The position numbers and the translations under genes are program-made. Below are positions 1-10,328 of a DNA stretch of 64,000 bases, in pieces; position 1 is the stretch's first letter; each line of letters begins with the position of its first letter. The stretch is from Salinicola endophyticus (GTDB lineage Bacteria > Pseudomonadota > Gammaproteobacteria > Pseudomonadales > Halomonadaceae), in NCBI RefSeq assembly GCF_003206575.1, contig NZ_PZJO01000005.1:95476-159475 (forward strand), in the 5' to 3' direction. The notes under the pieces are model-generated. The model saw nothing but the letters and a program-made list of their open reading frames with translations, was not told the origin of the DNA and made no database searches.

Positions 1-1592
<1,592 letters not shown>

Positions 1593-1881
1593 GAAGTTGT
1601 CGCTCTTCTCAAGGACCCGAACGGACAGCCGACGAGCGCAAACGGCTCGGACTGACTTTCTGCGTACGTCGAGGGGCCGGTGTGACGGCGCCCGGCGGTC
1701 CTAGTGTAGGCGATCTCGCCCACTCTCAGGGACTCGTCCGCGCCTCAGCGTGCTAGCGCTGGACACCACGAGATACGCGTTGGTCGGATGAACTGGGCCG
1801 CCGGAGCGGCGCGGTTTCCGCCGATGGCCGGCGGCGACTGGCGCGCGCGACCCGGCACGACGTGACGGGCAGCGGGCGGAC
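1593..1881. other. Intergenic stretch upstream of the antiporter gene
   Basis: About 290 bases without a convincing gene. Reading the minus strand toward the antiporter, a TACACT hexamer near 1697 could be a -10 element, but I see no clear -35. The short open frames here have random-looking, Arg/Pro-rich translations. Confidence 0.4.
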
Positions 1882-2058
1882 TCAGATCAGGCGGGGCGGA
1901 TCGGTCAGATAGGGGCGGCGCGCACCGCGGGGTGCCAGCATCCACGCGGGGGTGCGGCCCTCCAGGGTGAGCATTCCGGCGTGGGACGACGGAGTCTGGG
2001 CACCGATACGGCAGGTCGCGCATGTCAGCGACAGCTGGCTAGGCATGTGGCCCGGCAT
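1882..2058 (-). CDS. Small CxxC protein of unknown function, 58 aa
   Basis: The ATG at 2058 is preceded by a strong ribosome-binding site, GAGGAGA, with 6 bases between. This argues for a real gene and against the longer in-frame start. The 58-residue product contains one CATC motif (Cys13, Cys16), an SSHAGM segment and an Arg/Pro-rich C-terminal part ending PPRLI. There is no signal peptide or membrane helix. One CxxC pair could bind metal or act in redox chemistry, but I do not recognise the family. It is oriented like the antiporter gene and lies 289 bases upstream of it, so it probably has its own promoter. Confidence 0.5.
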   Translation of the reverse strand: MPGHMPSQLSLTCATCRIGAQTPSSHAGMLTLEGRTPAWMLAPRGARRPYLTDPPRLI

Positions 2059-2544
2059 GGTGTCTCTCCTCTGTGTTCGCACTGCGAAAAGCGCTGTTCG
2101 TGCGGGGCGCGCCCGGCGTCGCCGGGGCTGCGGCGTTCTCTGCGGAACGCTCTTCGGGCTCGATGCGCGTCAGTGTTTGCAAACGCTTCGGTCGAAAAAC
2201 GTTCTGCCGATTCAAAACGTTTCTCCAGGACGACGCACGTGCACGGTCTGGGCTCGGTGATGGGCATTCCGGGGCGCCGCGGCTTTCTGCGTGGAGCTCC
2301 GAAAAGACTTGAAAGTATTGGATATTTTGGTAGCCGAGCCGACGCTCGTTAACGACTGTATCACGCCGCCCGAGGGGGAGCCATAGGGAGCGGATCGTGG
2401 ATTCGTTGTACATGGTATTCATGTGGTGATAGCTTTTGTACAAATATGGCGCACTGGCGCCTCCCGCTATCGAGGGGCGGCGGCAGGTGGTTGTCGGCCC
2501 TGTTGGTGGCTGCCGTGTTCGACCGCGAGTCTGGAGGCTGCGGC
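2059..2544. other. Long intergenic region between the small gene and the photolyase-like gene
   Basis: About 490 bases with no convincing gene and a lower GC content than the neighbours near 2290-2440. It holds GTTTGCAAAC (palindrome near 2176), two similar AAAACGTT stretches near 2200-2222, and the TGTACA pair with a promoter described separately. Open frames crossing it have low-complexity translations. Confidence 0.45.
2406..2442 (+). promoter_or_regulatory. Candidate light- or stress-regulated promoter with paired TGTACA sites
   Basis: TTGTAC at 2406-2411 and ATAGCT at 2429-2434 form a 17-base-spaced sigma70-like promoter pointing to the photolyase-like gene. Two palindromic TGTACA hexamers lie at 2407-2412 and 2437-2442, exactly 30 bases apart (about three helical turns), and bracket the promoter. 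Some LitR/CarH-type MerR light regulators bind sites built on TGTACA, though with different spacing; the link is inference. Confidence 0.4.
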
Positions 2545-3576
2545 ATGGAATCTTCCTGCGATCTGATCTGGTTTCGGCGCGATCTGCGCCTGAGCGACAA
2601 CGATCTGCTGGCGGTCGAACCGCACGCGGAGACGCTGCTGTGCGTCTTCGTGCTGGAGCCGAGCTGGCTCGAGGACACGCCACCAGCGGTGCCCCAATGG
2701 GCGCTGCTGTGGCAGAGTCTGATCGATCTGCGTGGCGCCCTGCTGACACGAGGCAGCGATCTGCTGGTCTGCGTCGGCGAGCCCGAGCAGCTGTTGCCGC
2801 GGCTGGTCCAGCGGATCGGCGCCCAGCGGGTGATCACCCACGCCATGGAGGGCGCCAACGAGTGCGCCACGACTCGCCGCGTACAGGCGGCGCTGGCGCC
2901 GGATCAGCTCTGTGTGCTGCCCGACTCGCCGCTGTTTCCCGCCCATCATGACGATACCGGCACGCGCGAACTCTCCTTCGGTGAGTTCGTCGCCCTCTCC
3001 CGGGGCAGGAGCGCCCTGGCGCCGAGGAGCCCGGGGCAGCCGGTCACGCTGCCGCCCTGGCCACACGATGCCCCGCGCGGGCTACCCTCCCTCGGCAGCC
3101 TGCTCGGCGACGTCGAGCCGCTGAGGGCGACGATCTCAGGGGGCGAGCCGGCGGCCCAGGCGCGGCTGCGCCAGCTGCGTGACGCTCCGGCCGACTGGGC
3201 GCCCGAGGATGTTCGCGCGCTGCTGCGCTGGCGTGCGTTGGGCTGTGTCTCGGCGCGTCAGCTCTACGCCGTGTGCGAGCGCCTGGATATCCCGGCCGGC
3301 GCCGAGTCCCCGCAGCGCTATCTGCGCCACGAGCTGCTGTGGCATGAATATCTGCGCCGCCAGCAGGTCCACGGGATCGACGTCAGCCGCTTCCAGTCCC
3401 CGTGCATCGACCCTTCCGGTGGCCGCGAGCCCAGTTTCCTACGCGCTGACGCTGCGACCGATGCGCAGCTGGCCGGGGCTACCACGGCGCTGCGCCAGGA
3501 GACGCCGCGCCACCTCGAGCCGACGCCCACGGCGCCGCCACGGCGCAGTACGGGCTCCTGGTTCGATCGTTACTAG
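2545..3576 (+). CDS. Photolyase/cryptochrome-like protein lacking the FAD-binding C-terminal region, 343 aa
   Basis: The start at 2545 is chosen because GGAGG lies 9 bases upstream; a longer frame from 2446 has no such site and overlaps the promoter. Residues 5-130 match the antenna-binding alpha/beta domain of DNA photolyases (opening DLIWFRRDLRLSDND). A helical part follows, with SARQLYAV and ELLWHEYLRR at about 263-272, which resembles the first part of the photolyase C-terminal domain. The protein then ends in an unrelated Pro/Arg-rich tail. The segments that normally bind FAD and the lesion (about 180 more residues) are missing, and I saw no frameshift that would restore them before mltB. 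It may be a degenerate photolyase or a repurposed cryptochrome-like protein; repair activity is doubtful. Confidence 0.7.
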   Translation: MESSCDLIWFRRDLRLSDNDLLAVEPHAETLLCVFVLEPSWLEDTPPAVPQWALLWQSLIDLRGALLTRGSDLLVCVGEPEQLLPRLVQRIGAQRVITHAMEGANECATTRRVQAALAPDQLCVLPDSPLFPAHHDDTGTRELSFGEFVALSRGRSALAPRSPGQPVTLPPWPHDAPRGLPSLGSLLGDVEPLRATISGGEPAAQARLRQLRDAPADWAPEDVRALLRWRALGCVSARQLYAVCERLDIPAGAESPQRYLRHELLWHEYLRRQQVHGIDVSRFQSPCIDPSGGREPSFLRADAATDAQLAGATTALRQETPRHLEPTPTAPPRRSTGSWFDRY

Positions 3577-3673
3577 CCCACGCGGGTATTGCACGGGATG
3601 CGCTACACTGGGCTGACGCCGACGCCCGCCAGCGGCGCAGGCGCGAGGAACCCCAGCATAAAGGAAGTGCATC

Positions 3674-5017
3674 GTGACGCGTTCTGTTCCCTTCAAAGGC
3701 CCCCTGACCCTCTCTCTGTGCCTCGCTGTTGCCCTGGTCGGCTGTCAGAGCGTGGCCGATACCCAGGCGGCGAGTCCTGCCCCCGCTGCCGCGCAGTCGT
3801 CCGAGTCGGCGTCCAGCGGGAGCGCGAGTGGGACGGCGGCCGATAGCGCTGCCCGCCCCGACGCTGCCGCAGAAGACAAGGTGACGCCGCAGGCGCGTGC
3901 CGGCTTCGACACCTGGGTCGCCGACTTCCGCCGCCAGGCCGCCAGCGAGGGCATCGACCAGGCGACCCTGGCCGAGGCCTTCGACCACGCCACCTATCAG
4001 CCGCGGGTCATCGAGCTCGACCGCTCCCAGCCCGAGTTCACCCGCCAGGTGTGGAGCTATCTGGACAGCGCGGTCTCGGATCAGCGTGTCGCCAATGGTC
4101 GCGCCCGGCTGGACGCCCATCGAGCGCTGGCCGAGCGCATCGAGCAGCGATACGGCGTACCCGGTAGCATCGTGGTCGCGATCTGGGGCGTCGAGAGTAA
4201 CTACGGCAGCAATTTCGGCAGCTTCGAGACCATCGACGCGCTCTCGACGCTGGGTTACGAAGGTCGTCGCCAGGCGTTCGCCCGGGGCGAGCTGATGGCC
4301 GCGCTCAAGATCCTGCAGAACGGTGACATCGATCGCGATCACATGCGCGGCTCCTGGGCCGGGGCCATGGGACACACCCAGTTCATCCCCTCGAGCTTCC
4401 TCGCCTACGCGGTGGATGGTGATGGCGACGGCCGGCGCGATATCTGGGGCAGCATTCCCGACGTCATGGCCTCGACGGCCAACTACCTGGCCAAGTCCGG
4501 CTGGCAGCGCGGCCAGCCCTGGGGCGCCGAAGTGAGCCTGCCGGCCGGTTTCGACTACGCCCAGACCGAACTCTCGGTGCGCCACTCGAGTCAGGCCTGG
4601 GCGGCCCAGGGCGTGGCGCGGGTCGGCGGCGGGGCGCTGCCGGATTTCGCCGAAGCGTCGGTCATCGCGCCGGCCGGGGCCGAAGGGCCGGCGTTCCTGG
4701 TCGGGCCCAATTTCCGCGTGATCATGCGCTACAACGCCTCCACCAGCTATGCCCTGGCGGTCGCCACGCTGGCCGATCGCATCGCCGGCCGGCCCGGCAT
4801 CCAGGGGCAGTGGCCGCGCTCGGAGCCGGCACTGTCGCGGACCCAGGTGCGTGAGATGCAGCAGGCACTCAACGCGCGTGGCTTCGACGTCGGCACGCCG
4901 GATGGGCGGATCGGCCCCAACACCCGGGCGGGGCTGCGTGCCTACCAGCGGTCGATCGGCGTCACCCCGGACGGCTATCCCACCCAGGCGCTGATCCAGC
5001 GCCTCGAGGCGCTCTGA
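3674..5017 (+). CDS. mltB: Lytic murein transglycosylase B family lipoprotein
   Basis: 447 residues from a GTG start with AGGAAG upstream. The N-terminus is a lipoprotein signal with lipobox LVGC, so the enzyme should be membrane-anchored in the periplasm. A Ser/Ala-rich linker covers about residues 30-70. The SLT_2 catalytic domain spans about 75-375 and contains WGVESNYGS, whose Glu174 is the expected catalytic acid for cleaving the MurNAc-GlcNAc bond with 1,6-anhydro product. A peptidoglycan-binding domain (about 388-446; MQQALNARGFDVGTPDGRIG) closes the protein. The C-terminal binding domain is typical of the larger MltB-like enzymes and is absent in E. coli MltB. Confidence 0.9.
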   Translation: MTRSVPFKGPLTLSLCLAVALVGCQSVADTQAASPAPAAAQSSESASSGSASGTAADSAARPDAAAEDKVTPQARAGFDTWVADFRRQAASEGIDQATLAEAFDHATYQPRVIELDRSQPEFTRQVWSYLDSAVSDQRVANGRARLDAHRALAERIEQRYGVPGSIVVAIWGVESNYGSNFGSFETIDALSTLGYEGRRQAFARGELMAALKILQNGDIDRDHMRGSWAGAMGHTQFIPSSFLAYAVDGDGDGRRDIWGSIPDVMASTANYLAKSGWQRGQPWGAEVSLPAGFDYAQTELSVRHSSQAWAAQGVARVGGGALPDFAEASVIAPAGAEGPAFLVGPNFRVIMRYNASTSYALAVATLADRIAGRPGIQGQWPRSEPALSRTQVREMQQALNARGFDVGTPDGRIGPNTRAGLRAYQRSIGVTPDGYPTQALIQRLEAL

Positions 5018-5220
5018 CAGCGAGCGTTGCGTCAGCGGCAGCACCCGCCACCTCGACCCGCGCGGTCGGTGTGACGGGTGCCGAATGGATCGCGATTCGG
5101 CGTCTTTTCCGCTGTTTGCAGCCCGCCACCCCGTGTCACACTCGGGGTTTTCATCGGTTTTGAGAGCGCTGCGGCGCGATGCCAGTGCGCATCGGTCGTC
5201 GCGGCGCCGCGAGGCGAGTC

Positions 5221-7491
5221 ATGGGAGTGCAGCGATTCACCGGTGCCAATACCCGGGAGGCCATGCGTCAGGTGCGCCAGGCCCTGGGCGAGGACGTTCT
5301 GATCCTATCCAACCGCGTCGTCGACGGCGGCGTGGAGATCGTCGCCATGTCCGAGCAGGCCCACGCCCAGGCGCTGGCCGGACCGGCCGCGGCGGATGCC
5401 GAAGGCGATGGCGCGTCGACGGACGAGGCCACGGCGGCCGAGTCGCCGGCGGCCTGGGAAGCCTTCAACCGGCGCATGCTCGAGGACATGCGCGCGCTGC
5501 TGCGCGAGACCTCGAGCCCGGCGCCGGCCCCGGGGCAGCAGGTGCGCGATGCGATCCTGCGTCAACTGAGCCAGGCCGGTTTCAGTCACGTACTCTGCGA
5601 AACGCTGCTGGAGACGCTGCCGGCGGCGCTGCTCGAGGAGTCCGCCGAGGAGGCCGAGACGCCCGCCTGGCAGGCGTGGCTCGAGCGCCAGTTGGCGGCG
5701 CGGCTCGAGGTGCTGGAGAGCGAGGAGGCGCTGTTCGAGGCGGGCGGGCTGTTCGCGCTGGTCGGCCCCACCGGCGCCGGCAAGACCACCACCACGGCCA
5801 AGCTGGCGGCGCGCTACGTGATGCGCCACGGCCCGCGCGAGGCTGCCCTGGTGACCACCGACAGCTACCGTATCGGCGCCGCCGAGCAGTTGCGCATCTA
5901 TGCGCGTCTGCTCGGCGTGGAAGTGCATGCACTGGACGAGCAGGGTGACCTGGGCGCGCTGCTGGGGCGGCTGGCCCAGCCCCGCCGCGGACTGATGGGG
6001 CGCTCCGGCGGCAAGCGCATGATGGTGATCGACACCGTCGGCATGAGTCAGCGCGACCAGCGGCTGATGGGCGAGATCGCTCGTCTCGGCGCCGCGCCGG
6101 TCAGCGTGCGCCGGCTGCTGGTGCTCGACGCCGCGCGCCACGGCGATACCCTCGAGCAGGTGGTCGAGGCGTGGCAGCGCGCCTCGCAGGAGGCCGGCGA
6201 GCCGCTGTGGGGCTGCATTCTGACCAAGCTCGACGAAGCTGCCCGCCTGGGGCCGGTGCTGGACGTGCTGATGCGCCACGGGCTCAAGCTCTGCTATCTC
6301 TCGCGCGGACAGCGGGTGCCGGAAGATCTGGAGCCGGTGGAGCGCGATGTGCTGCTGCGCGAAGCGCTCGCCCAAGGCGGTGAGTCGCCGTTTTCGCGCG
6401 TCACCGGCAGTGCTCCGGCGGCGCCGGCCCAGGCGCGCCAGCAGGCGCTCTCCCAGGGCGTGCTGCGCCAGGGCGAGGCGCTGGAGGCCACGCTCTCCAC
6501 GCTGCGCCGGCAGGTGCAGGGGATGGCCTGGCTGGAGCACGCCTGGCCGCGCAACCACGGCGCCGAGAGCGGCGCCTTCGCCGCGCGCATGATGAGTGCG
6601 AGTCGTCAGGCCGGGCTGCGCGGGGAGGGGGCGCCGCGGGCGCTGTGGTGGTCCAAGCCGACCCCGGTGCGTGGCCAGGGGCAAGCGATGCCACTGGTGG
6701 CGCTGGATGCCCAGGGTATGCCGCAGCCGCTGGTGTGGCCGCGTCATGAACTTCCGGCGGGAGACGACGCGCGCTTTGCCTGGGCCGACTCGCTGGGCGC
6801 CGAGTGGCACCTGCTGAACCAGTTGCCGGATGTCGAGCTGCTCGCCGGTCTCGACGTGCAGCGGCGCAGTTGGCTCGCCGCCACCAGCGCCAGTCGCCGC
6901 GTGCGCCATAGCGGCGAGTGGCTGCGCCTGGATGAGGCGCTGGCGCTGGGCGAGGCGCAGCCGGGGATCACGATGTTCCACCGCGGGCGTCAGGCGCGCC
7001 TCGATCTCAGGCGCCTCGAGACTACCCTGGCCAAGCGCCGCGGCGATAGCGAGGGGCTGCCGGTGATCGCCTGGGAAGGGACCTGGCACGACGAGGCCGA
7101 CGGTCGCCAGTTGGGGCGGCGCTTCTGGATCGGCAGTGCCCGCACCGGCTTCGACAGCGGCTCGCGGCTGGCCGCGGCGCTGGCCCTGGAGGGCCTGCCC
7201 AGCCTGACCCAGCAGGCCGAGCGGCTACTCAAGACACGCCGCCCCGAGCTCGAAGAGCGTGCCCACCGCTGGCAGCTCGCTGCCGCCCTGGCCGCGCTGG
7301 CACTGCACCTGGCCCAGGCGGAAGCCGGCTGGGCCACGGACGTACGCGCACGGCTGTCGGATATCGCCCAGCGCCGCTGCGGGCGTCGGCCCAAGGCCTT
7401 GCTCGAGGGGCTGATGGATGCGCTGAGCGCCCACCAGACCCTGCGCCGCGCCAAGGGTATGGCCGGGGCGGCGACGGACGCCGGGCGGTGA
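5221..7491 (+). CDS. flhF: FlhF-like SRP-family GTPase with a long C-terminal extension, 756 aa
   Basis: The start at 5221 aligns with the usual FlhF N-terminus (MGVQRFTGANTREAMRQV). The GTPase domain carries G1 GPTGAGKTTTTAKLA near residue 182, the DSYRIGAAEQL segment, DTVG at 271 and TKLDE near 334, ending near residue 385. FlhF proteins place and number polar flagella. Known family members are about 400-500 residues; here about 370 extra residues follow, Arg/Ala/Leu-rich, with a Trp-rich middle and a helical end, and I recognise no domain in them. No flagellar genes lie nearby, whereas flhF is normally next to flhA and fleN. The stop overlaps the next start (GTGA), so the two genes are translationally coupled. 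Confidence 0.75.
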   Translation: MGVQRFTGANTREAMRQVRQALGEDVLILSNRVVDGGVEIVAMSEQAHAQALAGPAAADAEGDGASTDEATAAESPAAWEAFNRRMLEDMRALLRETSSPAPAPGQQVRDAILRQLSQAGFSHVLCETLLETLPAALLEESAEEAETPAWQAWLERQLAARLEVLESEEALFEAGGLFALVGPTGAGKTTTTAKLAARYVMRHGPREAALVTTDSYRIGAAEQLRIYARLLGVEVHALDEQGDLGALLGRLAQPRRGLMGRSGGKRMMVIDTVGMSQRDQRLMGEIARLGAAPVSVRRLLVLDAARHGDTLEQVVEAWQRASQEAGEPLWGCILTKLDEAARLGPVLDVLMRHGLKLCYLSRGQRVPEDLEPVERDVLLREALAQGGESPFSRVTGSAPAAPAQARQQALSQGVLRQGEALEATLSTLRRQVQGMAWLEHAWPRNHGAESGAFAARMMSASRQAGLRGEGAPRALWWSKPTPVRGQGQAMPLVALDAQGMPQPLVWPRHELPAGDDARFAWADSLGAEWHLLNQLPDVELLAGLDVQRRSWLAATSASRRVRHSGEWLRLDEALALGEAQPGITMFHRGRQARLDLRRLETTLAKRRGDSEGLPVIAWEGTWHDEADGRQLGRRFWIGSARTGFDSGSRLAAALALEGLPSLTQQAERLLKTRRPELEERAHRWQLAAALAALALHLAQAEAGWATDVRARLSDIAQRRCGRRPKALLEGLMDALSAHQTLRRAKGMAGAATDAGR

Positions 7492-7883
7492 GCGATCAGG
7501 CCGCCGGGCTGCGCGCCTGGCAGCGTCAGCGTGACCGCTGGCCGCTGCTGGTGCTGGGTGAGCCGCGACGCGGCGCGCTGGAGAGCCTGCTGAAGTCACT
7601 GAACGCGCGCAGCGGACGGCGCTGGGAGCCGGTGACCCTGGCCGAGGCGGCGCGGGCAGCACCCGGGCACGCGCTGCTCTGGGTAGAGAGCCGGCCGGTG
7701 GACGCGACCCTCGACTACCGCTGGCTCAAGCGCATGGCGGTGGATGTCGGCCCGCTGCCGACGCTGTTGCATCTGGAGTCGGCGGCGATCAGCCAGTCGC
7801 GGCTGGATAACCTGAGCGTCGCCGCGCGCCGCTTTCTGGGGGTCGAGCTCAGCCACGACCCCGGTCGCTGGCTGGCACCCTGA
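7488..7883 (+). CDS. Hypothetical protein coupled to the FlhF-like gene, 131 aa
   Basis: It starts with a GTG that overlaps the stop of the FlhF-like gene by four bases. The 131-residue product is soluble and alpha/beta-looking: WPLLVLGEP near the N-terminus could be the first beta strand of a nucleotide-binding-like fold, but no P-loop follows. HALLWVESRP and a Leu-rich helix near the end are the other features. I do not recognise the family. Coupling suggests it acts with the GTPase, perhaps in place of a FleN-type partner, but nothing in the sequence proves this. Confidence 0.6.
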   Translation: MSDQAAGLRAWQRQRDRWPLLVLGEPRRGALESLLKSLNARSGRRWEPVTLAEAARAAPGHALLWVESRPVDATLDYRWLKRMAVDVGPLPTLLHLESAAISQSRLDNLSVAARRFLGVELSHDPGRWLAP

Positions 7884-7965
7884 GCCGGCGCCGCCACAGC
7901 GACCACCGCCGGCCGCTGCGCCCAGATCGCTGGTCATTACCCGCTCGGACTTGTCATCACCCTGC

Positions 7966-8679
7966 TCAGAATAGCCGCGCCAGCAGCGCGGTCACCGCGG
8001 TCTCCACGCGCAGAATGCGCTCGCCCAGATGGACCCCTTCGCACCCCGCCTCTTCGAAGCGGGTCACCTCGTAATCGACGAAGCCGCCCTCCGGGCCGAT
8101 CGCCAGCAGCGTCGGTTCGTCGATACCGCGTGGGCACGCCTGCGGCATGCCCGGATGGGCGATCAGCCCGCGCCGGCCCGCCAGCAGCGCCGGCAGGCGA
8201 TCCTCGACGAACGGCTTGAAGCGCGTCTCCAGGGTCACCTCGGGCAGACGGGTGTCACGCGCCTGCTCCAGCCCCAGCATCAGGTGCTGATGGATCTTGT
8301 CGGGGCGAAGCTCCGGGGACTGCCAGTAGCTCTTCTCGACCCGACGCGTATGCAGCAGCGTCAGCTGCTTCACCCCCAGCGCGGCGATGTGCTCGAGGCT
8401 GCGTGCCAGCATGCGCGGCCGTGGCAGCGCCAGCAGCAGGTGTACCGGCAGTGGCGCCGGGGGCTCGCGGTCGAGCGCGGGCACGTGGAACAGCGCCTCG
8501 CTGGCGGTCAACGTCAGCAGCTCGCCACGGCCGATGGCGCCGTCGAGCGCGCCCACGGTCAGGCTATCGCCGGGGGCGGCGCGATGCACCTCGCGCAGAT
8601 GGGTCAGGCGGCGCGGATCGCACACGCGGGCGTGGCTGGCGTCGATCCAGTCGGCGGGTTCGAGCAGAATCAGGTTCAT
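7966..8679 (-). CDS. rsmE: 16S rRNA (uracil1498-N3)-methyltransferase
   Basis: 237 residues from the ATG at 8679; a longer in-frame extension toward 8937 is ignored because it has no family resemblance. RsmE uses SAM to methylate U1498 in the 30S subunit. The N-terminal PUA-like barrel is followed by a SPOUT knot whose signature is AIGPEGGF and LGERILRVETA near the C-terminus. Length matches the family (about 240). It is convergent with the flhF-like pair and divergent from purD. Confidence 0.9.
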   Translation of the reverse strand: MNLILLEPADWIDASHARVCDPRRLTHLREVHRAAPGDSLTVGALDGAIGRGELLTLTASEALFHVPALDREPPAPLPVHLLLALPRPRMLARSLEHIAALGVKQLTLLHTRRVEKSYWQSPELRPDKIHQHLMLGLEQARDTRLPEVTLETRFKPFVEDRLPALLAGRRGLIAHPGMPQACPRGIDEPTLLAIGPEGGFVDYEVTRFEEAGCEGVHLGERILRVETAVTALLARLF

Positions 8680-8816
8680 GCAGGCAGCGGGGCACTCGGG
8701 GATGAGAATCGGGCGCCTATTGTGCCTCAGGCGCAGGCACCGGGGCCAACGGCAGCGGTCTGGCGGCGGCCGGGAACAGGTGCGATGCGCTCGGGGGCTT
8801 TCTGGCCCGGGCCTTT

Positions 8817-8826
8817 CTGACATAAT
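8817..8826 (+). promoter_or_regulatory. Candidate extended -10 promoter for purD
   Basis: TGACATAAT is an extended -10 element (TGn plus CATAAT at 8821-8826) 42 bases upstream of the purD ATG. The -35 region is weak, as is common for extended -10 promoters. I saw no PurR operator. Confidence 0.35.
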
Positions 8827-8867
8827 GCCTCTTCCATATTCGGTGACAGCGCAACGAAAGGCGAGCG

Positions 8868-10175
8868 ATGAAGGTTCTGATCCTAGGAGGCGGCGGGCGC
8901 GAGCACGCCCTGGCGTGGAAGGCGGCACAGTCGCCACAGGTCGACACGGTGTTCGTGGCCCCCGGCAACGCCGGCACTGCCCGCGAGGCGGGGCTGACCA
9001 ACGTGGCGATCGACGCCATGGACTTCGACGCGCTGATCGCCTTCGCCCGCGACAACGATGTCGAACTCACCATCGTCGGCCCCGAGGCGCCGCTGGTGGC
9101 GGGCGTGGTCGACCGCTTCCAGCAGGCGGGCCTGGCGATCTTCGGCCCCTCGGCCGCGGCGGCCCAGCTGGAAGGGTCCAAGGCCTTCACCAAGGATTTC
9201 CTGGCCCGCCATGCGATCCCCTCGGCGGCCTACCAGACCTTCAGTGAAGTCGCCCCGGCGCTCGACTATCTCGACCAGCAGGGCGCGCCGATCGTGATCA
9301 AGGCCGATGGTCTTGCCGCCGGCAAGGGCGTGGTGGTGGCGATGACCCACGCCGAGGCGGCGGCGGCGATCCGCGATATGCTCGAGGACAACGCCTTCGG
9401 CGATGCCGGCGCCCGGGTGGTGATCGAGGAGTTCCTCGACGGCGAGGAGGCGAGCTTCATCGTCATGGTCGACGGCGAGCACGTCTGGCCGATGGCCACC
9501 AGCCAGGACCACAAGCGCGCCTACGATGGCGACGCCGGCCCCAATACCGGCGGCATGGGCGCCTATTCGCCGGCACCGGTGGTCACCGAGACGGTCTATC
9601 AGCGCATCATGGACGAGGTGATCACCCCGACCGTCGCCGGCATGGCCGCGGAAGGGCACCCCTACACCGGTTTCCTCTACGCCGGGCTGATGATCGACGC
9701 CACGGGCACGCCCAAGGTGATCGAGTACAACTGCCGCTTCGGTGACCCCGAGACCCAGCCGATCCTGATGCGCCTGGAGGGCGATCTGGTGGGGCTGTGC
9801 CAGGCTGCCCTGGCGCAGGGTCTGGATCGCGCCGAGGGGAGCTGGGACCCGCGCGCTGCGGTCGGCGTGGTGATGGCGGCCGGCGGCTATCCCGGCAGCT
9901 ATCCCAAGGGGGATGCGATCGACGGCCTCGACGCCGCCGAGCAGTGCGGCTGCAAGGTGTTCCATGCCGGCACCGCGCAGAGCGACGATGGTCGCGTCGT
10001 CACCAGCGGCGGGCGTGTGCTATGTGTGACCGCGCTGGGCGAGAGCGTTGCCGCCGCCGCCGAGCGGGCCTACGCAGGCGTCGCCGAGATCACCTGGGCG
10101 GGGGCCGAGTATCGCCGCGACATTGCCCATCGGGCGATCGCCCGTGAGCGCGAGGACGTCGCGTCACGCAGCTAA
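8868..10175 (+). CDS. purD: Phosphoribosylamine-glycine ligase
   Basis: 435 residues, close to the family length of about 430. PurD joins glycine to phosphoribosylamine with ATP in de novo purine synthesis. The N-terminus [17 protein letters not shown] is the family signature. An ATP-grasp fold follows with FVMVDG-like and [12 protein letters not shown] segments, and RFGDPETQP near residue 290 provides metal ligands. AAAGGCGAGCG precedes the ATG. purH, its frequent partner, is not in the window, so the gene is a single transcription unit or is read with prkB. Confidence 0.95.
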   Translation: MKVLILGGGGREHALAWKAAQSPQVDTVFVAPGNAGTAREAGLTNVAIDAMDFDALIAFARDNDVELTIVGPEAPLVAGVVDRFQQAGLAIFGPSAAAAQLEGSKAFTKDFLARHAIPSAAYQTFSEVAPALDYLDQQGAPIVIKADGLAAGKGVVVAMTHAEAAAAIRDMLEDNAFGDAGARVVIEEFLDGEEASFIVMVDGEHVWPMATSQDHKRAYDGDAGPNTGGMGAYSPAPVVTETVYQRIMDEVITPTVAGMAAEGHPYTGFLYAGLMIDATGTPKVIEYNCRFGDPETQPILMRLEGDLVGLCQAALAQGLDRAEGSWDPRAAVGVVMAAGGYPGSYPKGDAIDGLDAAEQCGCKVFHAGTAQSDDGRVVTSGGRVLCVTALGESVAAAAERAYAGVAEITWAGAEYRRDIAHRAIAREREDVASRS

Positions 10176-10328
10176 TCAACCCAGCGCGCAGCCAAGAGCT
10201 GCGCCGGGATCGGGGAACCAGCGCCATGCCGCAGCTACAGCCATATCGCGACGCCATCGCGGCGATCTGCCGCCCCGCGGTGGCCCGGGACGTGTCGAGG
10301 GCCATCCGGCTCGGCAGGGGGGCGCGGC

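Noticed and set aside
2446-2544. Longer start for the photolyase-like gene
   Set aside because: No ribosome site, and the extension overlaps the promoter; the ATG at 2545 has GGAGG and matches family N-termini.
3479-5044. 521-residue minus-strand open frame
   Set aside because: It lies opposite mltB, whose lipobox, catalytic Glu and binding domain are clear. The frame is an effect of high GC content.
5305-7089. 594-residue minus-strand open frame
   Set aside because: Antisense to the FlhF-like gene, rich in Arg, Gln and His with no domain and no ribosome site.
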